Assembly (NCBI GenBank): GCA_021292165.1
Contig: CM037876.1
Span: 203,815,200-203,879,199 of the forward strand
Length of the DNA stretch: 64,000 nucleotides
Direction: 5' to 3'
Source: Shinisaurus crocodilurus
Lineage: Eukaryota > Chordata > Lepidosauria > Squamata > Shinisauridae
Position 1 is the first letter of the stretch. Every line of letters starts with the position of its first letter. Position numbers and translations under genes: made by a program. A model generated the notes under the pieces. It was not told the origin of the DNA, made no database searches, and saw only the letters and a list, made by a program, of their open reading frames with translations. This document shows, piece by piece, positions 24,133 to 35,082 of the stretch.

Positions 24133-25465
24133 CTAGCTGCTGCCCGCGGCTTCGCTCGTGTGGATTTAGGATTTGGTACAATTGTTTTTAAAAGAAACAT
24201 GATGGAATCCCAGCTCCCCCGGGAATCCCAGCTCCCCCGGGATTACACAATGAAATCCCAGCTCCCCCAGAACTACCAGCTCCCCCGGGACTGCCCAATG
24301 AAATCCCAGCTTGCCTCCCCCCCCCGGGACTACACAGCAATGAAATCACTGTTCCCCCTCCCCCTCAGGACTACCCAACAATGTAATCCCAGCTTGCCCC
24401 GGGACTACCCAACAATGAAATCCCACCCCCACCCCCCCGTGTAGGCCCTGGCTGCAGTGCATATGAACATTCTGTTTTGACGTAGGAGAGATTTGCATAT
24501 CCACTCCTGATTGGGCCCCTGTGGCAGCAGTTCATACGAACATTCTAAATGTCGTTGGAGTGATTTGCATAACCACTCCTGAATGGCCCCTGTGAACATT
24601 CCAAGTGACGCCATTGGCTATCATCTATTTTGGGCCGTACAGGCGCAGTGATGGCTTTTTCGGAGATTTAAACCCACCAGTCTTTGTCCTTGGGTGATGG
24701 AGAGTATGGGTGCCAGGTTTGGGGCGGATCCGTCCAACCGTGTAGGAGTCTATGTGATGCATGCAAACACCCGTACACAGAGACACACAGGATTTGGGAC
24801 GCCCCACACACAACAGTCATTCGCTGACTGAAAGTGTAACGTTTAGGCTGGGTGCTGGCAGCAGAAAACTTTTCTGACAGAAATATCTGATCTTAAAGAA
24901 AAATCAGGTTGATCCTGAGAGTCTACAGGTGATGAAGCGTGACCGTGCCAAGTTTGGGGTAGATCCGTCAAAACGTGATGGAGCCTATGCAACGACGACG
25001 CCCCACACACAACAGTCAGTCATTTAAAAAGATTCCCTCCCTTTTCACCCCCTCAGAGAACATTCTAAATGGCCTAGGTGAGATTTGCATACCCACCCCT
25101 ATTGGCCCCTGCAGGAATTCATACAAACATTCTAAGTGTTGTATGGGCTATTTGCATAACTGCTCCTATTGACTCCTGCAGCAATTATGAGGTGAGGCCG
25201 ATTTGCATAATTGCTCCCCTGTTGTTTTGCCCATAGGAGATATGAGAGTGGGGCAATTTTGCCCCCTTTTTTCACCCCCTTAGGGACGGAATTTCCAAAA
25301 ATCCTTCCTTAGTGGGGCTCTATGTCATAAAAGCAATGTTCCTTCAAAATTTCACATTCCTAGATTAAACGGTTTGAGCTGGGCATTGATGAGTCAGTCA
25401 ATCAAAAATCAGTCAGTCAGTCAATCAGGACACACACACACACACACACACGATATATATAATAT
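24103..25465. mobile_element. Unclassified interspersed element bounded by microsatellites, with octamer-containing repeats
   Basis: A (TA)n tract (24103-24132) leads into CTAGCTGCTGCCCGCGGCTT. The right end is a (CA)n tract (25431-25451) and GATATATATAAT. Inside are a degenerate tandem repeat of AATCCCAGCTCCCCCGGGA-type units (about 24206-24440), paired words GATCCGTC (24728, 24962) and CACACACAACAGTCA (about 24805, 25004), and five copies of ATTTGCAT at 24491, 24563, 25083, 25150 and 25201. The CTAGCTG..CCCGCG start occurs at the ends of dispersed elements in many animals. I could not assign it to a named family. Confidence 0.5.
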
Positions 25466-27639
25466 CATTTGTTAAAATTGCATCTTTAGGTAGAGGAGTC
25501 ATTCTTCTTCACTAATGATAAAGTTTTGTTTTGTTTTTCGATTTTCCTTATTCCAGAATATCACAGACCTGCATCACAGACCCATAGAATAAATGGAGGA
25601 AATCTCTTACTTCAGATCACCCTTTTTCTCTTCTTTCCAATCTTGAAAGTCAACATGCTTTTGATGAGCCACTTCATCACCCCAAACATGTCTTGAATCT
25701 TTTGCAGATCCCCACCGTGGGGCAAATGGCCATCTCATGGATGGGGGAAGAAATGACCATGTGCATTCACCACAAGCATGCGGAGTTGAGGCATTTACAT
25801 TACTCTAAAATAATACCTGGAATTCCAAGTATTAATGTAGGCAAAAAAATGTAAATAGCCAGATTAATAGTGCTTAGTACTTTTCCCAGTACCAGTTTGA
25901 GGGCCTAGTGATCACATCAGTTGCCATGCAAGTTCACCATGAACTGAAAAGGGGAACCCTTGCAACTTGTCCAGGGATGTGGAATGCATGGTTTTGCTAG
26001 AAACCAGGGAAAGATACAAGGAGGGGGGGGGCACTGCAGTTTATCCCTCAAAGCTTGGACAGATTTGTGAAATGTCAAACTAACTTCTGCACTTCTGGAA
26101 GGATTGGAAATGGAACTTTGTTTTTGAAAGTTCTGTCTCTTCCTTAAGCTGTGGGCAGGGCAGCTTCTAGCTTTCTACCATTCAAGGAAGAGGGTGTTGG
26201 AAGTGTGTTTAACAATCAGAAACAATAAGGTAACACTAGCTTCCTTTTCTACCTATTTATAGAGAAAGTGCTTGCAGTTCCATCTTTCCTAAGTTAAGAC
26301 AGTCACAAATAATGAGGGAAATTAATGTAAAAGAAATGCAGTGTCCATTTGAGGCAGGCAGGCAGGCATGCCATGGCATTTGCAGCTTAAAACCATCTGA
26401 TGGCCTCTGCAGATTGTGCTGAGAGTCAGGAAATGGGAAAATGCTGTGCTTTTCACTGACATCCATCTGTGTGAAATGAGCTTAAAGGAAAGGGAAGTCG
26501 ATCCTCCTGGAGGGAAAGGGATTCGGGTGGAGACATAAGATTTTGCACTGCTTCTGCTAAGGGCAACATTGCCCTTGCGTTGGTCTCTGTCATTAGCAGA
26601 GTCAGTGAAGCATCCTACTAGCTAATCAGCTCCCTGCTTAGATCCTAAAAACCTTTAATTGGTACCTGCAAGGTCACAAACCAAGTGATATTTCTTTGGG
26701 TCCCCGTTAAATTCATTTCAGACCCCTTCTTCCAGCACAAATACTTCTGCTGTGACCTGGACAAAAGATTCTTGCAGGAAAAGGGGGGCATAAGAATAAT
26801 CAGGGATCCTCTCTTGAGGCCTGGGGTTTGCGTGGCAGATGGATGTGTCTTTTTAACATTATGCAAATGTCACTCCATGATTCCTGTTTACTGCAGGCTT
26901 CCGGAGCCTCTCTCCAGCCTAACAGTTTGAGGCTTGGCTTGCTCTCTGATAATTGTATCTGCATTAAAGCAGTCAGCCCTGCAGCTCTCTCCCTCCTCTT
27001 GTCCTTCCCAGCTTGGAACCAGACAGCAGTATGTGGGTTTCCTAGTGCAAGGAGGCGTAAAAGTGATACCAAATGTTGGCAAAGGTTAGAGGAAGAATGA
27101 AGTGCTGTTTCCTATATTTAAGGTCTATTTAGTTTTATTTCGGAGTCTTGCTGCCCATGGTTTGCTGATGATATGGATTGCCACTTTGTTGTCCTAACCA
27201 ATCCATTGACAGAATTACTACAGGCTTTCTCCAACCTATAATCAGTCACTGGTATTCCCTGGAAATGTGAAAATCATGTTCTTAGGCAAACATTTGCTGC
27301 TGAAAAGATGATTTAGGAATCATGGCTGCACTTTAAGCTTTCGATAGAACTACTCTACTACACAGTGTCTCTGCAATGTTTCCATATAATGGGGAAAGAG
27401 TTACACAACAGCCTTGTATCATTTCCACAGCAATCTGGATAGAGATCTTGTCATTATCCCTAGCTTTCAGTGTTTAATTCAGTTACACCGGATAGCAATA
27501 ATAAATACAGACAGGGATTTCATTTGAGAGTATCAAAGACAAAGGCAGGTGAAATTTATTATCCTCTTGTTGTTCTTGCAATCCTAGCTGAGTCTGATTT
27601 CCCCTGTTCCCAGGTAGTACAATCCAGAGTTGATAACTG
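25466..27639. other. Non-coding intronic sequence, no gene seen
   Basis: No dispersed element was recognised with confidence. A (GGCA)n stretch occurs at about 26352-26370. Short frames on both strands around 26640-27100 overlap each other and have no recognisable domain. Confidence 0.45.
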
Positions 27640-27745
27640 TTACAATTTTACCAAATATCTCATGTTACCGATGGGGAATGTAAGTCATAGAGAAATCAGT
27701 GACTTGTTGAAGGTCACAAAGAAAGCAGAGGCCAATTCTGCAATG
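27640..27745 (-). mobile_element. MIR-like ancient SINE fragment, antisense
   Basis: CATGTTACCGATGGGGAATG followed by AGAGAAATCAGTGACTTGTT and GAAGGTCACAAAG resembles the antisense MIR core (dilution of the pattern that precedes a GTGACTTGCCCAAGGTCACA-like word). The copy is old and boundaries are approximate. Confidence 0.45.
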
Positions 27746-27924
27746 AAAGCACTGTTTCTGATTGTTCTGCTATAATGACAAGACATGCTAGTTGGAAATT
27801 GATTTTTGGGACCGTTATGCAAAACATAGGCTGTTTTCATACATGAGACTTTTTTAGCAGCAGAAAAATAAGACCAACCCTTTAAAAGTTTCTTTAAAAA
27901 CATACACACAACCACATGAGTTGT

Positions 27925-28260
27925 TTAAAAGGCCTGGGTGGATAAAAAGGTATTTACCTGGTGCCAGAATCTCCTCTCTGGGGAGGCTGTTCCACAGCCC
28001 ATGTGCTACCACCAATAAGTCCCTCTCTTTTGTAGCCACACACCTCACTTCACTTGGTGGAGGCATATGGAGCAAGGCTTTTGAAGAGGTTCTTATGGTC
28101 CAGGCATGTATATATGGAAGATGGCAACCTTTCTGGTAAACTGGTCCCAATCCATTAAGGGCTTTAAAAGTTTAAACCAGCACTTTAAGCTGAGCCTGGA
28201 AACAGACTAGGAGCAAGTGCAGATGATAAAGCACTCGTATAATATGATAGAAATTCCAAG
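27925..28260 (-). mobile_element. L2-clade LINE, 3' ORF2 part, antisense, interrupted
   Basis: On the minus strand a degraded frame around 27960-28150 contains GLWNSLPREEILAPG, resembling the LWNSLP..(L/V)R motif near the C-terminus of L2/CR1-type ORF2. Plus-strand words ACTGGTCCCAATCCATTAAG and CAGCACTTTAAGCTGAGCCT occur in the reptile L2 repeat. Continuation of the same repeat is found at 29295-29545, so about 1 kb of foreign sequence splits it. Confidence 0.55.
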
Positions 28261-29294
28261 ATAGTTATGACAGATAATCTTGGGTGTTAGATTCCCTTAT
28301 AGAAGAGAGACTAACCCCATACTCTGATGAAAGGTTTGGGATCTTTGGCTTCGGTCAAGACGTGTGCAGCTGGGTGAAGTGCACGCTTTGCCCTTTAACG
28401 CTAAACACGGACACACTGACGTCAGAAACAAAAGAGTGGATTATTGAAGATGAAATATAGAGCAGGTACAGCGTTTTACTCTTGGTGGTACAATAATATT
28501 ACCAATTATTTTAGGCAGCAAAATACCCTTATGTTATGGTTCAAACACACTCTGTATTCTTGGAGAGGAAAGAGTCCCTGTTTGCCCTAACAGCCTAGAT
28601 AGAAAGGGGGTGGAAGAAAGGTTCTGTCTAGAAGGATAGTTAGATAAAGAAATTCCAGCTACTACCTTGTTGGTTGGAGGTTCCCTGCAGTGGATTCCCC
28701 AATGGTAGTCCCATAGAGGCAGGAGGTGATCAAGAGGTCTGCAACTCAAGCACGCTTGGACGACTTAGGATGACTCTCTTGACTGTCTCCCGATACACCT
28801 TCCCATTACTCAAACCACAGTTCTTATACCTTTCCCTGAGTCCCTGGCTACATGAGAGGCAAGGGTCTCTTTTGTTCTCCTGATTATCTTATTCACTGCT
28901 AATCACCCTGTCCTTTGTGTGCTCATGGCTCTTGATGGGTGTCCTAGGAAAACCTTTTCTGGACTCTCTTTGCTTGATGAGCTTAAGTCTCTGGTTGAAT
29001 CTTTTGGGGGGGGGAGCCATCCTATTACAGGGCTATTTTTAGATTCTTTTCTGGAAAGTCTTCCCTGTGCCTTGAGGCCATGCGTGTTTTCTGACCATTG
29101 CAAGACTCATTCATCAGGCTCTCAATCACTCTCCATTCAAACATCATTTGCATCCTGTGAGCCACTGCAGCAGCTGGGGCTGTTCATTCCTCCTGAACCC
29201 AAGCTTACCTAGGCTCTTGTTGGGGCCTGCTGTGGCCTTCCCGGTGAGCCATAGTCACAATCAGATTATTATAGCTATATTCACTCATAACAAG
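28261..29294. other. Unidentified 1 kb segment inserted in an L2 copy
   Basis: This stretch separates two parts of one antisense L2 copy. It contains GACACACTGACGTCAGAAAC (28410-28430) and a G run near 29005, and shows no reverse transcriptase, protease or integrase motif. TAATAT occurs at both junctions (about 28249 and 29289), which could be a short target duplication or chance. It might be a solo LTR or a DNA transposon. It is not recognised. Confidence 0.35.
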
Positions 29295-29545
29295 ATCCAA
29301 TTAGTAATATTGTGAGCCTGTTTTGGACCAACTGCATTTCCCCAGCCATTTTCAAAGGCAGCCCCATGAACAACATTGTAATTGTCCAAGCAAGAGGTTA
29401 CTAGAGCATAGGTAACTGTGACCAAGCTATCTCCATGCAGGTATGATCTCAGTTGAAGCCGATAAAAGGCATTTCAAGCCACAGAGGCCACTTAAGAGAC
29501 TAATTATAATGTTGAATCAGTAAGCACCTCAGACTGTGAACCAGA
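29295..29545 (-). mobile_element. L2-clade LINE, continuation of the interrupted copy, antisense
   Basis: GTTTTGGACCAACTGCATTT, CAAAGGCAGCCCCATGAACA and AAGCAAGAGGTTACTAGAGC are characteristic words of the reptile L2 repeat (antisense). In intact copies they directly follow the sequence that ends at about 28260. Confidence 0.55.
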
Positions 29546-29753
29546 AATGTATCCCATTCCCATTCCAGAATGAGTTGAACATCACTCACCACCATGGCCA
29601 TTGCAGTAGCTGTTGGGAAGACTACATTTCCCAAGGACCACTGGGTCTTTCTTCCTGGCACACTACCACTACTAGAGGGGAGGGAGAGATCATATCTTAC
29701 TACTTCCTTCTTCCTGAAGCTGGAATGACAGTGCTACTACCTTAGTTGAGTAA

Positions 29754-29886
29754 GGGAGCAATCCTATGCATGTTTAGACAGAAAAAAGTCCTAGAGCTCC
29801 CAGCATTCCCCAGCCAGTATGGCTGGCTGGGGAATGCTGGGTGCTGTAGAACTTTTTTCTGTCTGAACATGCCTAGGATTGCACCC
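29754..29886. mobile_element. Harbinger-like palindromic MITE with TAA TSD
   Basis: 133-bp palindrome: left arm GGGAGCAATCCTATGCATGT and right arm ACATGCCTAGGATTGCACCC (inverse), core CATTCCCCAGCCAGTATGGC. TAA flanks both ends (29751-29753, 29887-29889). It is the best preserved of the three copies. Confidence 0.75.
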
Positions 29887-30189
29887 TAAGTCTTGTTAAA
29901 GTGAAGGCAATTGAAGGGTTGCATGGATACGCAGGAATTCTTCTCTGGCTCAGATTTTTCATCTGAGCTGTAGAAGAATCCAGGAGCCTCGTAATGTTCT
30001 CCTCTTCTTTGAGGTAAGAATGGGGCGAGTTTGCACATCACGACAACCCACCCTGCGAATAAGCTATACAGGATGGGTTGTTCATGAAACAACCCATGAT
30101 GTGCCTGACAGACAATCAGGCTCACTGTGGGTTGTCTTTCCTCCTCAGTCCTTCCATGGGTATCCCAGGGAGCCCTGCAGCAGGACCCA

Positions 30190-30700
30190 TCTTGTCTGCC
30201 CTCCCCACTGCAATCGCAAGCACTTTGGGGCTTGCTGTGGCTTGCCCCCCCTTTTATCCATTTCCTGCCCTCACTTTCCACCTTTTCCCAAGACTCTAGG
30301 TGCTTGGGACACTGGAAAAAGGTGAGCACCACCACATTTTACAAGAGCACAAAGCTTTTAAAAGGGCTATTCAGGGGTTGTTGGTTTTTTTTTACAGGGA
30401 CATATGCAGGCATGAATGCATATGTCCCTGTCAAAAAACCATATGTCCCTGTCAAAAAAACCCTGTAAAAAAATAAATAAAAGCCAGTTAAAAGGAACTG
30501 GAGTTTTGACAGCTAGCTGTCAAACCTCCATGCTCTGAGCACCTAGAATCTCAGAAAAGGGCGGAAAAGTTAGAGGAACCTGAGAGGAGTCAGGTCCAAA
30601 AAAACTTAGAGGATCTTGCTGTGAAGGGGGTGATCTAGTGGCCACCCCTTTTTCGCAAGCAAAGGTCACTTGTGGCCTTGGTTTCTCTTTAATCAATAAA
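30190..30700. mobile_element. Foldback element, relative of the one at 32386
   Basis: The left arm (30272-30330: TTCCACCTTTTCCCAAGACT, TAGGTGCTTGGGA) pairs with the right arm (30534-30570: CTCTGAGCACCTAGAATCTC). The centre has three ACATATG..TGTCCCTG-type words at 30398-30455 that can themselves form a hairpin. The same arm words flank the centre of the larger element at 32386-33758, so both belong to one foldback family. Outer limits are approximate. Confidence 0.5.
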
Positions 30701-30732
30701 GCTCTTGGCAGCCTCTCTGGGTCAATGCCCAT

Positions 30733-31030
30733 TTTACTTACTTACTTACTTACTTACATACAACATTTGTATACCACTCCATATCTAAACAGATTCTGGA
30801 GTGGTGAACAATATAAAGATAAAACAGATAAAAGTATAAAAACAATGCGTTAAAAACAGAATAACATTAAAACTGTGGCTGTCACCAAGGAAGGTTTCCT
30901 GAAACAAAGACGTCTTCAGCAGGTGCCAAAAACAACACAGTGTCGGAGCCTGCCTGACCTCCAGAGGCAGGGAGTTCCATAGAAGTGGAACCGCCACACT
31001 GAAGGCTCTTCTCCTGGTGGACTCCAATCC
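30733..31030 (-). mobile_element. L2-clade LINE, C-terminal ORF2 and 3' tail, antisense
   Basis: The minus strand encodes RAFSVAVPLLWNSLPLEVR (about 31010-30950) followed by LLKTSLFQETF, the usual C-terminal end of L2-type ORF2. The reading continues to a 3' untranslated part and ends in a (TTAC)n/(GTAA)n tail at 30733-30757. It is 5' truncated, so only the last part of the LINE is present. Confidence 0.75.
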
Positions 31031-31045
31031 TTGTATTCTAGTGAG

Positions 31046-32377
31046 ATGGAGTCACTGGGTGAGTAGTCACCACTGAATCCACAATGGAATGGTCATGTGC
31101 AGACGTCACCAGATTCCCTCACCAAGTCAGAATTCAATTCTCTTTTGATGGCATAGTGAATTATCATCCATGCCTTTGGTAAAATAATCAGATGACAACT
31201 TTGCCATGGATTTCGCGCTCACTGCCTTCCTGTGGATTCTGTGCTCACCGCTTAACCAGCGAGAGCTAATTCACACTACCTCTGATTGCATGGCCACCAG
31301 GCACTTTTTAATGGTTCATGTTGCAGTTTGCTTGCAATGAACTATTGCACATCACTATTATGAATGCTATCATTTGATTAACTCTTGTAAGTTCTGTCAT
31401 GATGCATCTGATTGTATTCAGGCCCTAGTAGAGTTTTCATACTGCCCGCTGGCAAACTGCTGATCAAATACTTTTTCTCCCAAGGGTGGTTATGTGTTCA
31501 GTGATCATGTGAATTGGTTAATTACTTTACACTACATAAAAGGGCAATTTTAATCAAACCTAATTCCCACCCAGAATTCTATAAAGTCCCAAGAAGAAGA
31601 AAAAACTTTTTTTTCCTGTTGAATGACTAGAACATTCCTCGCTAGAATGGTCTGCTCTGACAATTGTATTAATGAATCTCACATTGTTTTGCATTAAACT
31701 GTAGATTAAGACCTGTTGTTTTGCAGATTTTATTTTGTAATGTTTGTTGCTTTGTTTTAATGTGAAATTTGCTACTCCCTGTTATTGAAAAGAGAATTGT
31801 AGAAACATGAGCTAAGTATAATCTAAAAACTCAGAATTCTGAAGTCAAATACAAATGGGTTGTATAATGTTTTTATTAACAAAAAATCATTAAAAAAAAT
31901 AGAAGTGAAGGAGGGAGACTTGCTGATGATTTGTGATCAGCCCTTGGAAAAACCAAAAAATGTTAGTGTAGCTTGTATAAATTAAAAATGTGCAGGTCCT
32001 AGAATAAGATACAGTGTTGCAGCAAGTGAACATTTGCTTTGTTATCTATTTTTTCTTGCTGTTGAAAGTAAATCAGGAAATACTGTAACTGAGGCCTTTG
32101 TCTGAACAATTTAAGCCATCAATCTCTGCTTTTGTGTGCCTGTTCATCTTAGGCTTTTGGACAGTAACTAAGAAGTACCCTGGGAGAGCACCAGCATCAC
32201 ATCACTCATTTAGGTTGGACACTTTGCCACAGCCATCAACAGCAGGGTTTTTTTTTTTGTTTTTTTTTAAAGCAATGAATTCTTCAGTGCGCTGAGGACC
32301 TTTCCGGACAAAAACAAAAATTCCTGATTTTATTCTTAGTGTGAATGTAGCACTAGCCAGGTTCCAGTGCCAGTGGT
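31046..32377. other. Non-coding intronic sequence, no gene seen
   Basis: No recognisable gene or well-defined mobile element. The stretch 31540-32100 is AT-rich and contains several short A and T runs. Confidence 0.45.
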
Positions 32378-32385
32378 GCTCTAAA

Positions 32386-33758
32386 TAGGGATGAGCAATG
32401 CTGGAAATTCTGTATCATTTCAGCGCAATGGAATTCTGCAGGGATTCTGTTCTGGCAAGTGGCAGCGGATCCACCCCCTCCCCGATTCCGGGATCATTTT
32501 GCACATTTTCCCCCTGGGTTCACACATTACAAATTGTAATGTGTGCAAATTGGGGTTTTTTAAACAGTCTTTCACAAGTGTGCACCTGCACACTTACAGG
32601 GGTCCCAAATGAAAAGCCTTGCCTGGTCAATGTCGTGGTACGTGTCTGCTGTCAAACTGCAATAGGTACCAACCATGGGCACTGACCAAGAGAGGCTGCA
32701 AATAGGTCCATTTTTTACTTGCACTGTCTTGACAGCTGTCAAGGCAAACTGTCAATGGGAAGCGAAGCCATGAGTGATCTTTCCTTGTGGAAGGGGGTGG
32801 CAAGAAGATCACCTCTTTTGCGATGAGATCCTCTATTTTTTGTTTGTTTGTTTGGACCCGATTCTTCTCAGTGTCCTCACACTTTTTCACCCTTTACCAA
32901 AACTCTAGGTGCTCAGGAAGGTGGCAAAATGTGAGCTACCCCATTTATGGGAGCACAGAGTTTTGACAGCTGTCAAAGCTCAGACTTCCCTTTAAAACGT
33001 GGTTTTTGACAGGGACATATGCAGCCCTGAAATTAAACAAACAAACAAACAAACCTGTTTAATCCCTGTCAAAACACCCATTTTAAAGGGAAGCCTTTGT
33101 TTTGACAACTGTCAAAACTCTGTGCTCCCGTAAATGGGATGGCTCACTCTTTTCTATTTTTCTGAGCACCTAGACTCTTGGGAAAAGGTGGAAAAGGTGC
33201 ATGACACTGAGAACTGTCAGGTCCAAACAAAATAAAAAACCTAGAGGATCTTGCTGCGAAGGGGGTGATATACACGCCACCCCCTTTCGCAAGAAAGATC
33301 TTGTTGTGGCTTTGCTTTCAGTTGACAGCTCACCGTTCAACAGCTGTCGTGTATGCAAAGTAACAAATTAACCTATTTGAAGCCTCTCTTGGTCAATGTC
33401 CATGATTGGTACTTACTGCACTTTGACAGCAGATGCTTCCCAGGACATTGGTCAGGCAAGGCTTTTCATTTTGGACCTCTGTAACTATGCAAGTGTGCAC
33501 TTGTGAAAGACCAAAATTAAAAAGAAAGAAAGATGCAGTTTGTGCAAATTACAATTCGTGCAGATTTCAAGACCAACCAACAAACAAAAATATGCTGAAA
33601 TTGCTGCCATTAAAAATAAAAGGAAATCCGCGTACTGGCTCAACTCGGTACAAATCGAGTAAACACCAGTGATGTGGAATCAGAGTGAATTCCAGAGGAC
33701 AGAACCAGAAAAATCAATCGAGTTTTCACCCCCCAAATGGAATTCTTATATATCCCTA
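32386..33758. mobile_element. 1.4 kb foldback (long inverted repeat) DNA element, probably hAT
   Basis: The two halves are inverted copies. For example AAAGCCTTGCCTGGTCAATG (32612) pairs with CAAGGCTTTTCATTTTGGAC (33457), and TTTCACAAGTGTGCACCTGC (32571) pairs with GTGTGCACTTGTGAAAGA (33490). The ends TAGGGATG and (inverse) TATCCCTA are short inverted termini. The 3' flank CTCTAAG and 5' flank CTCTAAA suggest an imperfect TSD. The centre near 33000-33070 has a (CAAA)n tract. Paired GGTGATATACACGCCACCCC and GGGGGTGGCAAGAAGATCAC words flank the middle. Non-coding. Confidence 0.65.
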
Positions 33759-34479
33759 CTCTAAGAAGTCTTCCCCACAATGTATGGGATGTTACATAGC
33801 CTTGAAGCTGGGGAGATGGCCTGATTACTTTTGTAAAATTTAGAATGTTGTATGTTCCAGTGCTGGAGAGAGGAAATGCACATCCTCCAGCTACACATGC
33901 ACACACACACACCAGACAAGAAAAGAAAAATGATTAACAAAATGTGGGGGATCAGTATGAGGAAGAGAGAGTAGCTTTGTCAGTGATTAACACTTCATTC
34001 ACTATAACGGATCACATGGGCACTTCTCAGTTCAATAGTATATTAGCCAGCCTCAAAATAATTTATTTTAAATAAGAATAAAAGGTATTTAAATGATGCA
34101 TGGTAGTAAGGGGGGCTTCAGTCACTCATGTACATTGATCTTGCAGGTACTATCCAATGGGTGCTATATGATGTGACATTTCCGTAACCAGCTTCCAAAT
34201 AGCAGTTGTTACTTGTAATACATATGCTTGCTGGGGGAAATAGTATAATGACCCAATTGTAGCTTACCGTGTAGGAATATTCAGGGAAAGGGTGATATTC
34301 TCAAGGTGATCATTCAGATACTGTGATTTTGGTTTTATGTGCTGCCGTGGGCTTATTCACATGCAGCTTTAGCATGTCAGATGTACATACAATGATGCAT
34401 GTGAGTGATCCAGCACTCAAAAATGGCAGATTATGTGAATGGGGCCTACTTGCATAAGCATTTTCATACACTAGCTCTT

Positions 34480-34704
34480 GGCGCCCAAACAGACATTACT
34501 TTAAATGTGTGTCTAGCAGCTCTTTTCATTTTTACTCTACATTAGGTGCAAGGCCCCTGATCATGATCTGAAAAGCCCCCCCTAATGCACATGCTAGGCT
34601 CCTGATCTGGATGGGGGGGCGGGCTGCACTTACTCTAGAATAAAAATGGAAAAACAAATGTAGCTGTTAGATACACATTTAAAGTAATGTATGTTTTGGC
34701 CCCC
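34480..34704. mobile_element. Palindromic MITE
   Basis: CAGACATTACTTTAAATGTG at 34489 and its inverse CACATTTAAAGTAATGTATG near 34675 are parts of about 55-bp inverted arms. The arms also share the TTTTTA(C/T)TCT segment. The centre contains GGCCCCTGATCATGATCTGA. Superfamily and TSD were not resolved. Confidence 0.55.
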
Positions 34705-34889
34705 ATTCTCATTAAACATTCATCTCATAATATGGAAGGGCGCACATACCCAAGGATCATTACCCGCATCCCACTGTGTGTACACCAGGGCCATGTGAAT
34801 CAGCTCTTATATTTGTGCTTCTTCCTCCTCTTCCTCCTTCTCTCTCTATTCCTTGTTGATGTTGCCCCAATGACTCTTCCATTAAAACT

Positions 34890-35082
34890 TGCACGATGTT
34901 GGATTTGGATGTGAGAAATCCAGGTTCAAATCTCCCATTAGTCATGAAGTTTTCTATGTGGCCTTGGGCAAGTAATTCTCTCTTAACCTAACCTCATTCA
35001 AAGAGTTATTGTGAAGATAAAATTAGATGATCTCATGAACGTTACGATGGGCAGAGTACAAATGTGACAAATAAGTAAATAA
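34890..35082 (+). mobile_element. tRNA-derived SINE, Sauria-type, sense, diverged
   Basis: The B-box-like ATCCAGGTTCAAATCTCCCA is followed by CATGAAG...GGCCTTGGGCAAGTAATTCT, AACCTAACCTCATTC and AGAGTTATTGTGAAGATAAA, in the same order as the antisense copies at 4787 and 57298. It ends with AAATAAGTAAATAAG. The A-box end is lost or diverged. Confidence 0.6.
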
